Below, one piece after another: positions 24,943 through 32,779 of a stretch of 64,000 nucleotides of DNA; the first letter of the stretch is position 1, and each line of letters starts with the position of its first letter. The stretch lies in NCBI GenBank assembly GCA_031179495.1, contig JAPSHS010000001.1:21136-85135 (forward strand), in the 5' to 3' direction. The stretch comes from Kocuria sp. (GTDB lineage Bacteria > Actinomycetota > Actinomycetes > Actinomycetales > Micrococcaceae). Both the position numbers and the translations under genes were made by a program. The notes under the pieces were generated by a model. The model saw only the letters and a list, made by a program, of their open reading frames with translations, made no database searches and had not been told where the DNA came from.

Positions 24943-27240
24943 TCAGCCCCGGTCCAGGAACGCCTCGGCGTCGGGGTCGAGGTAGCGTTCGATGGCCTCG
25001 GCGAGCTCGGGGTGCTCGTCGAGACCGGGGTCCGCGCCGAGGACGGCGACGGCGTCCCGGCGGGCGCGCTCGATCAGCTCGGCGTCGTCGAGGGCCCGCA
25101 GCAGCCGCAGGGTCGAACGGCCTCCCGACTGCGCCGCGCCGAGGATGTCGCCCTCGCGGCGCAGCTCGAGGTCGGCGCGGGCGAGCGCGAAGCCGTCGGT
25201 GGAGCCGGCGACCACCTCGATCCGCTCCCGCGAGGGGTGCTCGGCGGGGCGCCGGGTCACCAGCAGGCAGGTCCCGGCGTGCCCGCCGCGCCCGATCCGG
25301 CCGCGCAGCTGGTGCAGCTGGGAGATGCCGAACCGGTCGGCGTCCACGATCACCATCAGCGTGGCGTTGGGCACGTCCACGCCCACCTCGACCACGGTGG
25401 TGCAGACCAGCAGCTGCACGTCGCCCGACGCGAAGTCCTCCATGAGGCGGGTCTTGCGCACGGCGTCGAGCCGGCCGTGCAGCACCTCGGCGCGCACGCC
25501 CTCCAGCACGGGCTGGCGGGCGATCAGCTCGGCCAGCCACGTCACGGAGGCCATCGGCGCGTCGTCCTCCTCGTCCGCGGCGGCCGCCGCGCGGGCGGAC
25601 TCGGCCAGGGACCCGGCGGGCGGGGGCTCGTCGTCGTCGCCGATCTTGGGCGCGACCACGTAGACCTGCCGGCCCGCGTCGATCTCCTCGCGGGCGCGGC
25701 GCCACAGGCGCTGCTCCCAGCCCGGGTGCTCCACGAGCCCCACGGTGTGGGTGGCGATCGGCTGACGCCCGGCCGGGAGCTGGTCGAGCACGGAGACGTC
25801 GAGGTCGCCGAAGACGGTCATCGCCACGGTCCGCGGGATGGGCGTCGCGGTCATCACGAGCAGGTGCGGGGGCCGGCCGGCCTTGTCGCGCAGCCGGTCG
25901 CGCTGCTCCACGCCGAAGCGGTGCTGCTCGTCCACGACGACGAGCCCGAGGTCGGCGAACTGGACGACCTCCGAGAGCAGCGCGTGGGTGCCGATGACGA
26001 TCCCGGCCTCCCCGGAGGCGATCTGCAGCAGCGCGCGCTTGCGCGCCGCGGCGCCCATCGACCCGGTGAGCAGCACGACCTGCGTGCCGTCGGGGTCCCC
26101 GCCGAGCTGCCCGCCGTGGGCCAGCGGGCCGAGGGAGCGCAGCACGGAGCCGTGGTGCTGGCCCGCGAGCACCTCGGTGGGGGCGAGCAGCGCCGCCTGA
26201 GCACCCGAGTCGACGACCTGGAGCATGGCCCGCAGCGCCACCAGCGTCTTGCCGGCGCCGACGTCGCCCTGCAGCAGCCGGTTCATGGGACGGGTGCCGG
26301 CCAGCTCCGCCGCGAGCTCCTGCCCCACGGCGCCCTGGCCGGCGGTGAGCTCGAACGGCAGGGCCGCGTCGAACCTCGCCAGCAGCCCGTCCGGGACCCC
26401 GGGGCGCGCGGTGGTCGGGTGGGCGGCGAGCTCGACCCGGCGGCGGGCCAGCGCGCACTGGAGCAGGAACGCCTCCTGGTAGCGGAAGCGGCGGCGGGCC
26501 TCGCCGTGGGCGCGCGTGTCCCGGGGCCGGTGCACCTGCCAGTAGGCCTCCTCGAGGCCCATCAGCCCCTCCCGCTCCCGGACCTCGTCCGGCAGCGGGT
26601 CCGGGACCGCCGCGAAGTCGACGACCGGCAGCAGGGAGTGCACGGCGCGGGCGATCTTGTCCGTGGTCAGCCTGGCGGTGGCCGGGTAGATCGGGATGGG
26701 CCGGCCCGCCCGCTCCTGCGCGCTCTCCCCGGCCTCCGGGGCGTCCGGGTCCAGGATCGCGTAGTGCGGGTTCGTCATGGTCACGGCACCGTTGTACAGC
26801 CCCACCTTCCCGGAGAACAGGGCGTGCGTGCCGGGGGGCAGGTCCTTGGCCGCGGTCCAGGCGTTGAAGAAGCTCAGCCGCATCGTGCGGCCCGGGGCGG
26901 GGTCCCCGTCCTCGAACAGGCGCCGCGGGTCCGAGGAGACGCGGTCGGTGATCACCACGTCCGTGATCGACCCCCGCCGGGCGCGCATCTGGCGGGTCGA
27001 CGTGGAGACGACCTCGGCCACGATGGTCACCTGCTGGTCGATGCGCAGCTCCGAGAAGGGGGTGAGCTCACCGCGGGGCATGTACCTGCGCGGGAAGTGG
27101 TCGAGCAGCTGCCCGATCGTGCTCACGGACAGCTGCCGGGCCAGCTGGTCGGCCGTGGAGCGGCCCAGCAGCCGGGCCAGCGGCTGGTCGAGCTCGGACA
27201 CCGGGTCGGGGAACGCCCCGCCGCCGTGGGACCGTGCCAT
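24943..27240 (-). CDS. recG: ATP-dependent DNA helicase RecG
   Basis: Helicase that regresses stalled forks and processes recombination intermediates. 765 residues: N-terminal wedge/OB domain (about 50-230, with LDHFPRRYMPRGE), Walker A GDVGAGKTLVALRAM in the middle, VVDEQHRFGVEQR (DEQH box), TATPIPRTVAM, and the C-terminal helicase motifs QLHQLRGRIGRGGHAG. Residues after ADEEDDAPM form an acidic insertion. It starts 12 bp after the DAK2-family gene stop. Confidence 0.96.
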   Translation of the reverse strand: MARSHGGGAFPDPVSELDQPLARLLGRSTADQLARQLSVSTIGQLLDHFPRRYMPRGELTPFSELRIDQQVTIVAEVVSTSTRQMRARRGSITDVVITDRVSSDPRRLFEDGDPAPGRTMRLSFFNAWTAAKDLPPGTHALFSGKVGLYNGAVTMTNPHYAILDPDAPEAGESAQERAGRPIPIYPATARLTTDKIARAVHSLLPVVDFAAVPDPLPDEVREREGLMGLEEAYWQVHRPRDTRAHGEARRRFRYQEAFLLQCALARRRVELAAHPTTARPGVPDGLLARFDAALPFELTAGQGAVGQELAAELAGTRPMNRLLQGDVGAGKTLVALRAMLQVVDSGAQAALLAPTEVLAGQHHGSVLRSLGPLAHGGQLGGDPDGTQVVLLTGSMGAAARKRALLQIASGEAGIVIGTHALLSEVVQFADLGLVVVDEQHRFGVEQRDRLRDKAGRPPHLLVMTATPIPRTVAMTVFGDLDVSVLDQLPAGRQPIATHTVGLVEHPGWEQRLWRRAREEIDAGRQVYVVAPKIGDDDEPPPAGSLAESARAAAAADEEDDAPMASVTWLAELIARQPVLEGVRAEVLHGRLDAVRKTRLMEDFASGDVQLLVCTTVVEVGVDVPNATLMVIVDADRFGISQLHQLRGRIGRGGHAGTCLLVTRRPAEHPSRERIEVVAGSTDGFALARADLELRREGDILGAAQSGGRSTLRLLRALDDAELIERARRDAVAVLGADPGLDEHPELAEAIERYLDPDAEAFLDRG

Positions 27241-27252
27241 CTCAGGCGCGCC

Positions 27253-28212
27253 TCATCCGTCCGCCTCCGAGAGGGAGGTCACCGTGAGGTTGACGGCCCT
27301 GCCGCGGGCGCCGATCACCGCGAGCGCGTCCTCGGGGCGCTCCACGTGCACGTGCACGCGCCACCGGTAGCCGTCCCCCGTCTCCGTCACCGCGCTCATG
27401 ATCACGCTGGTGCCCACCTCGCTGAGCTCGTGGCGCAGTTCCGCGGCGTCGAGGGGGGACAGCTCCACGGTGCACATCACCTCCACGCCGCCGTGCACGG
27501 CGTGGGGGGCGTAGAGGCCCCCCTCCGCCCGTGCGGCGGCGGAGTCGATCAGCTGGTCCAGGGCCGCCTCGTCCCCGGCGTCGTCCCCGCCCACCGTGCG
27601 GGCGAGCGCGTCGAAGACGACGAGCATGCCGAGCGCCCCGGCGTCGACCGTGCCGGTCTCGCGCAGGACCTCGAGCTGCTCCGGGGTGGCGAGGACGGCG
27701 GCGCGGGCGGCGGCGCTGACCCCGGCCAGGAAGTCCTTCAGCTGCTGGTTGGACCCGTCCTCCACGTCCTGCGGGACCGGGACGGCCGCGACCGCCTCGA
27801 GCACCGAGAGCATGGTGCCGGCCACCGGGTCCGAGAGCACGCTCCAGGCCCGCACGTGGCCGTTGTGCAGGGCCAGCCGCACGGACTCGGCGGTCATCCG
27901 CGTCTGGCCCTCGAGGGACTGGCCCACGGCGGTGAGGAACACCGAGAAGAGGGTGCCGGAGTTGCCGCGGGCCTCCTCCAGGGCGGCCTGTCCTGCGAGG
28001 GAGAGCAGCTCGCCCACGTCGCCGGTCTCCAGCACGCCGGCGGCCTCGGTCGCGGCGCGCACGGTGGCCGCCAGGTTCGTCCCGGTGTCGGAGTCCGCGA
28101 CGGGGAAGACGTTGAGGGCGTTGAGCACGGGACTGTGGCGGACGAGATCGCGGTGGGCCAGGTCGAGCCACCGCCGCATGACGGCCGCGTTCGATCCGAT
28201 CCTATGGTTCAA
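27253..28212 (-). CDS. DAK2 (DhaL-like phosphatase-binding) domain protein
   Basis: Kinase-like protein related to the DhaL subunit of dihydroxyacetone kinase; the diagnostic NVFPVADSDTGTNLAATV (phosphate- and Mg-binding Asp residues) occurs early, and GNSGTLFSVFL and a C-terminal CTVELSPLDAAELRHEL domain follow. Members of this family act in fatty-acid kinase systems or have unknown function. It overlaps the 3' end of thiL. Start is uncertain: TTG 28212 has AAGGATGGG upstream, GTG 28230 overlaps thiL further, and ATG 28179 (MRRWLDLAHRDL) is the first ATG. Confidence 0.85.
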   Translation of the reverse strand: MNHRIGSNAAVMRRWLDLAHRDLVRHSPVLNALNVFPVADSDTGTNLAATVRAATEAAGVLETGDVGELLSLAGQAALEEARGNSGTLFSVFLTAVGQSLEGQTRMTAESVRLALHNGHVRAWSVLSDPVAGTMLSVLEAVAAVPVPQDVEDGSNQQLKDFLAGVSAAARAAVLATPEQLEVLRETGTVDAGALGMLVVFDALARTVGGDDAGDEAALDQLIDSAAARAEGGLYAPHAVHGGVEVMCTVELSPLDAAELRHELSEVGTSVIMSAVTETGDGYRWRVHVHVERPEDALAVIGARGRAVNLTVTSLSEADG

Positions 28213-29284
28213 AGTGATCCCATCCTTCACCGACCGGGTGCCCGAGGGCGAGGTGCGGCGCTCGTCCGTCGAGCAGCACCCGGGGGCGGGTGCGGCCGTT
28301 CCCCGGGGGCGCGGGCGCACACGAGCCTATCGCACGGAACGGGCCGGGCAGGGGGACGCCCTGTGGGAACACCGCGAGCAGACCGTGGTCCTCCCCGCCG
28401 GCGAGCGCCCAGTCGCGGGGGTCCGCCCCGAGCAGCCGGGCGGCCGGTGCCAGGGGCTCGGCCAGCGCGGCCACGGCCACGGCGTCGAGGTCCACCACGA
28501 CGTCGCTGGCGGCCGCGATCCGGCCGGCGTCGCGCAGCAGCCCGTCGGAGAGGTCGATCATGGCCGTGGCGCCGGCGCGGGCGGCCGCGGGGCCGGCGGG
28601 CACGGGGGCGCACGGGCGCAGCTGCGCCTGCGCCAGCGCGTCGAGGAGCTCGTCCTCCCCCGGGCGGTACCGGGGGTCCTCGAGCAGGGCGACGCCGGCG
28701 GCGGCGCGACCGGTGCTCCCGGCCAGGGCCACCACGCCGCCCGAGCCCGCGCCGGCGCGGCGCACCGGTTCCCGGCCCTCGAGGTCACCGGTCACGGTCG
28801 CCGTGACCGACAGCTCCCGGCCGGCGCCCAGGTCCCCGCCGACCACGGCGCAGTCCCGGGCCCCCATGGCCTCGCAGCCGGCGGCGAGGCCGCGGGCGAA
28901 GTCCTGGGGCCAGGAGACGGGGGTCTGCGGCGGCAGGGTCAGCGACACGACGAGGGCGGAGGGCACGGCGCCCATCGCGGCGACGTCGGCGAGGTTCTGC
29001 GCCGCGCACTTGACGCCGGTGTCGTAGCCGGTGGTCACCACGCCGCTGGGCCAGGACAGGCGGAAGTCCTGGTCCTGGACCTGGGTGTCGGTGCTGATCA
29101 CGTACCGGCCGTCCGGGGCCGCGAGCACGGCGCAGTCGTCGCCGGGGCCCAGAAGCACCTGCTCGGCGGGCCGGGCGAGCAGCGGCAGCACGCGCGCGAG
29201 CAGCTCCTCCTCCGAGAGCTCGCCGACCGTCGGCGCCGCGGACGGGGCGCGGGTCAGGGGCGGGTCCGCTGGGGGTCGGCTCAT
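28202..29284 (-). CDS. thiL: Thiamine-monophosphate kinase
   Basis: Phosphorylates thiamine monophosphate to thiamine diphosphate, the last step of cofactor synthesis. 360 residues of the PurM-like ATP-binding fold: LGPGDDCAVLAAPDG, STDTQVQDQDF, the nucleotide/Mg region KCAAQNLADVAAMGA and VGGDLGAGREL, IDLSDGLLRDAG and ALAGGEDHGLL. ATG 29284 is preferred (AGG eight bases upstream) over ATG 29293. It is divergent from the DUF3515 lipoprotein, the usual neighbour in actinobacteria. Confidence 0.94.
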   Translation of the reverse strand: MSRPPADPPLTRAPSAAPTVGELSEEELLARVLPLLARPAEQVLLGPGDDCAVLAAPDGRYVISTDTQVQDQDFRLSWPSGVVTTGYDTGVKCAAQNLADVAAMGAVPSALVVSLTLPPQTPVSWPQDFARGLAAGCEAMGARDCAVVGGDLGAGRELSVTATVTGDLEGREPVRRAGAGSGGVVALAGSTGRAAAGVALLEDPRYRPGEDELLDALAQAQLRPCAPVPAGPAAARAGATAMIDLSDGLLRDAGRIAAASDVVVDLDAVAVAALAEPLAPAARLLGADPRDWALAGGEDHGLLAVFPQGVPLPGPFRAIGSCAPAPPGNGRTRPRVLLDGRAPHLALGHPVGEGWDHFEP

Positions 29285-29348
29285 GGCGTTCATCCTAACG
29301 ACGGCCCCGGACGCGGGAACGGCACCGGCCACGGATTACGCTGGGGGC

Positions 29349-29840
29349 ATGCCCCTGCTCCTCCCATCCCGCCCTGCCCGCGCCGTGCTGGCGGCAGGCG
29401 CCCTGGCCGCGGTCCTGACGGGCTGCACCCCCGCCGTCACCGTGGACCCCGCCGAGAACGCCACCGACCCCGAGTGCGCCTCGGCGATGGTCGCCATGCC
29501 GGAGGTCGTCGGCGAGCACGAGCGGCGCGAGACCACGAGCCAGGCCACCACGGCCTACGGCGATCCCACGGCGGTGGTCGTGCGCTGCGGCGTGAGGCCC
29601 CCCGGTCCGACCACGGACCCGTGCTCCTCCGTCAACGAGGTCGACTGGCTGGTCCGCCAGGAGGACGAGGGGACCACGTGGACGGCCACCACGTACGGCC
29701 GCGACCCCGCGGTCGAGGTGGTCTTCGACAGCACCGCCGTGGCGTCCTCCACGCTGCTCGTGGAGCTGGGCTCCGCGGTGGAGCGGATCCCCGCCGACCG
29801 CCGGTGCCTCGACCTCGAGGACGCCGCCACGGGGCTGTGA
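29349..29840 (+). CDS. DUF3515 family lipoprotein
   Basis: Secreted lipoprotein of 163 residues and unknown function. A signal sequence (residues 1-25) ends in the lipobox LTGC, so Cys26 is the likely lipidated residue. The mature part has four more Cys, including VVRCGVRPPGP and DRRCLDLE, which may pair as disulfides. ATG 29349 (MPLLLPSRPARAVLAAG) gives a normal signal peptide. Family membership rests on the ECASAMVAMPEVV and VVVRCGVRPP patterns and on the thiL/ddl setting. Confidence 0.8.
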   Translation: MPLLLPSRPARAVLAAGALAAVLTGCTPAVTVDPAENATDPECASAMVAMPEVVGEHERRETTSQATTAYGDPTAVVVRCGVRPPGPTTDPCSSVNEVDWLVRQEDEGTTWTATTYGRDPAVEVVFDSTAVASSTLLVELGSAVERIPADRRCLDLEDAATGL

Positions 29841-29861
29841 GCGCGGCCCGGACGGCCGTCC

Positions 29862-30064
29862 TCACCGCACGGCGCGGTGGCGCGGGAGGGCGGCGCCCCC
29901 GGTGAGGCGGCGCTCCTCCGGCAGCTCGAGGTGCCGGCGGAGCGCTGAGGGTCGTCGATGAACCGGTGCAGCCCCTCGTCGGGCCCGGCCCGGTCGAAGC
30001 GGCCGTCCGCGTCGGCGACCCAGCCGTCGAGGGACGCGACCGTGGAGTGGAGCAGCCCGGCCAC
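29862..30064 (-). pseudogene. Gutted dihydrofolate reductase/RibD-C family gene
   Basis: The N-terminal 40 residues from ATG 30064 (LLHSTVASLDGWVADADGR, then DEGLHRFIDD) are a classic start of the RibD C-terminal-domain reductases (DHFR-like). The frame then loses similarity; in another frame, just after the junction near 29945, the text LELPEERRLTGGAALPRHR resembles the normal C-terminus of the same family and runs to a stop at 29862. Both ends survive while roughly 120 central residues are gone, so this is an internal-deletion remnant and cannot make an active enzyme. Confidence 0.65.
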
Positions 30065-30322
30065 GTGTCACCCCGGGGTCGTTCCGTTCCGACCACCCCC
30101 CGCTCCGGCCCGCCACAGGCACCGGCGCACTGCGACGGGCCGGTCGGCGCACCGGCTGCGCCGACCGCCGGTGCTCGACGGCCACGGCCCCGTCGGGACG
30201 ATCGGCCGGGCCGGCATCGCACGGCACCTGCCCGCGGACCGCGCCGGGGAGCCCGTCCCCTTCGGCCCAGAGCCGCCCGGGACGCCCTCCGGGTCGTCCC
30301 CCGGCCTCGTCGGGACGGACGG

Positions 30323-30353
30323 TTGTGCCCGGGCCCGCCGGTCGGGCTACCAT
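30323..30353 (+). promoter_or_regulatory. Candidate promoter for the DUF4193 gene
   Basis: TTGTGC (30323-30328) and TACCAT (30348-30353) are spaced 19 bp, 110 bp before the DUF4193 start. Spacing is wide, so this is weak. The preceding stretch 30065-30322 shows no gene I can support. Confidence 0.3.
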
Positions 30354-30462
30354 CGGTGCCTTCACCGGCACGGGCCGCGGCGGAGCGGGAATAGCCCCGT
30401 TCGCCGCCGGGTTGTGGCGTGGACACCGCACCCACCGCACCATCCGCAGGAGGAGAGCACCC

Positions 30463-30768
30463 GTGGCAACCGATTACGACGAGCCCCGTGTCAAGCCGGA
30501 GGACGAACCCGCCAACGAGTCGCTCGAGGTGATCCAGGCCCAGCGCAGCGCCAGCACGCAGAGCCCCGCGATCGACGTCGACGACGCGGACACCGCCGAG
30601 GGCATCGACCTGCCCGGCGCGGACCTGTCCCAGGAGGAGCTGCTGATCCAGGTGGTGCCCGAGCAGGAGGACGAGTTCACCTGCATGTCCTGCTTCCTGG
30701 TCCGCCACCGCAGCCAGCTCGCCCGCGAGACGGACGGCGCGAAGTACTGCCTGGAGTGCGAGAGCTGA
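30463..30768 (+). CDS. DUF4193 family zinc-ribbon-like protein
   Basis: 101-residue acidic protein found throughout actinobacteria; function unknown. Two Cys pairs near the C-terminus (CMSC and CLEC, about 25 residues apart) form a likely zinc ribbon. The first two thirds are Asp/Glu-rich (DVDDADTAEGIDLPG). GTG 30463 (VATDYDEPR) is preceded by GCAGGAGGAG at good spacing. It lies alone between the DHFR remnant and the surface-protein gene. Confidence 0.85.
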   Translation: MATDYDEPRVKPEDEPANESLEVIQAQRSASTQSPAIDVDDADTAEGIDLPGADLSQEELLIQVVPEQEDEFTCMSCFLVRHRSQLARETDGAKYCLECES

Positions 30769-30843
30769 TCCCCCGCGGCGCCCCGGTCGACGGCTCACCC
30801 GTGGCGCCGGGTGCTGACGGGATCCCCGGACACCGCTGACGAC

Positions 30844-30869
30844 GGCCCCGGGAGGAACGGACCGGGGCC
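30844..30869 (+). terminator. 8-bp-arm hairpin downstream of DUF4193 gene
   Basis: GGCCCCGG at 30844-30851 pairs with CCGGGGCC at 30862-30869 around a 10-base loop, 76 bp beyond the stop. A modest candidate; the rest of 30870-31060 holds no gene. Confidence 0.4.
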
Positions 30870-31063
30870 CGCCCGTGCCCAGGGCCGCCGTCCCGCCGTT
30901 CCTGCGGGTGCGCTCCCGCACGGACCCGAGCACTGTCTCGTCGGCGCCGCCAAGCGGTGGAGTCGTCCCGTCCCTGCGCACCGCGCTGCGCCGTCACCCC
31001 GCATCGTCGCCCCGCGCCGTCACCCTGTGCTGTCGCCTCATGTCGTCACGTTGCTGTTCGCCC

Positions 31064-31093
31064 TTGCTAACGGTGTGATCTGGACCATAGTTA
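31064..31093 (+). promoter_or_regulatory. Candidate sigma-A-type promoter for the surface protein gene
   Basis: TTGCTA (31064-31069) and TAGTTA (31088-31093) are 18 bp apart in the only clearly AT-richer patch of the 522-bp interval. This would give a leader of nearly 190 nt before ATG 31291. No ORF or known riboswitch is visible in that leader. Confidence 0.45.
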
Positions 31094-31290
31094 AGTGCAC
31101 AGCAGTTCTTCGGTCGGGGCCCCGGCTCCGTCGAACGGGTGCACGTCCCGTCCGGGCCGAACGACGAGCAGCACGGCGTGTCCGTCGTGTCCGCGCGGGG
31201 GTGCGGAGGCGACACCGAGGGGCCCGTGCCGCGCGCTGGCGGTCCTGGGGTGGGCCCGGACCGACGACGGACGACAGGAGACACAGCGAC

Positions 31291-32016
31291 ATGACTGCTA
31301 CGAGAAAACTGGTGGTCGCCGGTTCCTCGACGACCGTGCTGGTGGGAAGCCTGTTGCTGGGCGCCCCGGCGGCCGTCGCCGCGCCGGCCGACACCCTGCC
31401 GGTCGAGGCCGCACCGGCCGTGGCCCCGCTGGTCGGCACCGTGCCCGGCGAGGCCCCGCAGGACGCCGTCGCACCCGCCGGGGCGGACCTCCCCGGGGCG
31501 GTACCTCCCGCCCCCGTCGAAGCGCCGGAGCCCGCACCCGCACCCGCGGATCTTTCCGTCGCCGAGCCCGCGGCGGCCACCGGCCAGGTGGCACCGCCCG
31601 CACCCGTCGCGCAGGAGCCCGCACCGCTCGAGGCCCCCGCGCCGGGACCCGCGGCCGCGGGCCTCCCCGCCGACGAGTCCGCAGCGGCCGCAGCCCCGGT
31701 GGCACCGCCCGCACCCGTCGCGCAGGAGCCCGCACCGCTCGAGCCCCCCGCGCCGGGACCCGCGGCCGCGGGCCTGCCCGCCGGCCCCGCACCGCTCCCG
31801 GCCGCCGCCCCGGTGGCACCGGTCGCGCCTGCGGCGCAGGAGATCGTGCCCGCGGGGGGCGTCAACGCGGGTCTGAACGTGGACACCCTCCTCACCGCGG
31901 CACCGCTGGAGCAGCCGGCCGGCGCCGGGGTGCTCACCGCGCTGCTCGCGGCGGCGGTGGCCCTTCCCGGTGCGCTCGCGCTCCGGGCCCGTCGGGTCGG
32001 GCGCACCCGAGGCTGA
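31291..32016 (+). CDS. Pro/Ala-rich secreted surface protein with C-terminal membrane anchor
   Basis: 241 residues. A signal peptide (about 1-30, ending AAVA before APADT) is followed by about 165 residues composed mostly of Ala, Pro, Glu and Val, an extended wall-spanning type of region, containing a 37-residue period repeat. The C-terminus has a short linker (NVDTLLTAAPLEQPAG), a hydrophobic helix (about 213-230) and a basic tail RARRVGRTRG. This is the layout of a sortase substrate, but no LPXTG or LAXTG is seen. A sortase gene follows 132 bp downstream on the same strand. No catalytic or binding domain is visible. Confidence 0.75.
   Translation: MTATRKLVVAGSSTTVLVGSLLLGAPAAVAAPADTLPVEAAPAVAPLVGTVPGEAPQDAVAPAGADLPGAVPPAPVEAPEPAPAPADLSVAEPAAATGQVAPPAPVAQEPAPLEAPAPGPAAAGLPADESAAAAAPVAPPAPVAQEPAPLEPPAPGPAAAGLPAGPAPLPAAAPVAPVAPAAQEIVPAGGVNAGLNVDTLLTAAPLEQPAGAGVLTALLAAAVALPGALALRARRVGRTRG
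31588..31783 (+). repeat. 111-bp-period tandem repeat inside the surface protein gene
   Basis: Two copies of an about 85-bp block (31588-31672 and 31699-31783) differ at only a few positions and are 111 bp (37 codons) apart, encoding VAPPAPVAQEPAPLE followed by PAPGPAAAGLPA. In-frame period suggests copy number could vary between strains. Confidence 0.85.
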
Positions 32017-32025
32017 GCCGACGGC

Positions 32026-32060
32026 CCGTGCCGGTGCCGCCCGCGGCGGCACCGGCACGG
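32026..32060 (+). terminator. 15-bp perfect hairpin between surface protein and sortase genes
   Basis: Arms 32026-32040 and 32046-32060 pair perfectly around a 5-base loop, 9 bp after the surface protein stop. It could terminate or attenuate transcription so that the sortase is made in smaller amount than its substrate. Confidence 0.7.
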
Positions 32061-32148
32061 CGACCACCGCACGAGCGCCGGGAACGGGGGCGCAGCAGCA
32101 CCCGTCGAGCGGCGCACCGGGGACCGGGACACCGGAGGACAGGACAGC

Positions 32149-32757
32149 ATGACCACGAAGACCCTGCCGGCGCGGCCGCGCCGGGGACCGGGCGGACCCA
32201 GGGACCCGCTCGCCCGCCGCGCGGCCGTGGTGACGATCTGCGCCGCCGTGGCCTGGGTGGCGCTCATGAACCAGTGGTTCCTCGCCCAGGAGCTCTTCGG
32301 GCACAGCCCACGGGCGGCGTCACCGCTGCACCTGAGCATCGACGCCGTGGGGTTCGAGGCGGACGTCCTGCCGTACAACCCGACGGACGACCAGCTCTCG
32401 GAGGCGTCGCTGGTCCCTCCGCAGACCTACAGCGGCTACTGGCTCACTCCGTACGGGATGCCCGGCGCGGGCTCGGCGAACACCACCTACATCGCCGGGC
32501 ACAGCTACGACAGGATCGACCTGCCGTTCAACAGGCTGAGCGAGCCGGGGCTGGCCGGGGAGCGGCTCGAGGTGGAGACGGTCGACGGGACCCTCGACTA
32601 CGTGGTCGACTCGGTCACGACCTACGAGAAGGACACGCTCAAGGACAGCGGGATCTGGCAGATCGTGCCCCACCGCATCGTGCTGATCAGCTGCTACACG
32701 CAGGACGCGGTCGACAGGAACGTCGTGGTCACCGCCTCCCCCGCCCGGGAGCCCTAG
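32149..32757 (+). CDS. Class E/F-like sortase
   Basis: Membrane-anchored transpeptidase of 202 residues. A cytoplasmic basic N-terminus and one helix (about 25-45) precede the sortase barrel. The catalytic triad is visible: His118 in YIAGHSYD, Cys182 in VLISCYTQD and Arg190 in VDRNVVVTA. The active-site motif departs from the classic TLXTC. ATG 32149 is used. It lies directly downstream of the Pro/Ala-rich surface protein, its probable dedicated substrate, and is convergent with ddl. Class E or F is judged by length and context, not by alignment. Confidence 0.85.
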   Translation: MTTKTLPARPRRGPGGPRDPLARRAAVVTICAAVAWVALMNQWFLAQELFGHSPRAASPLHLSIDAVGFEADVLPYNPTDDQLSEASLVPPQTYSGYWLTPYGMPGAGSANTTYIAGHSYDRIDLPFNRLSEPGLAGERLEVETVDGTLDYVVDSVTTYEKDTLKDSGIWQIVPHRIVLISCYTQDAVDRNVVVTASPAREP

Positions 32758-32779
32758 GGCGCCGGCCGGCGGCCCGGGC

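Noticed and set aside
24592..28806. A 1404-codon open frame on the + strand across rsmD, recG, DAK2 and thiL
   Set aside because: It is antisense to four well-recognised genes and its translation is Arg/Gly/His/Val-rich shadow text with no domains; open frames of this size are expected at about 73% GC.
29300..30460. Thiamine or other riboswitch near thiL and the DUF3515 gene
   Set aside because: No THI-box core (CTGAGA with ACCCTTTGAACC-type partner) was seen in the upstream regions; thiL shares only about 65 bp with the divergent gene.
31588..31783. Repeat block as a possible CRISPR array
   Set aside because: Only two units, in frame, encoding Pro/Ala-rich protein; no unique spacers or cas genes.
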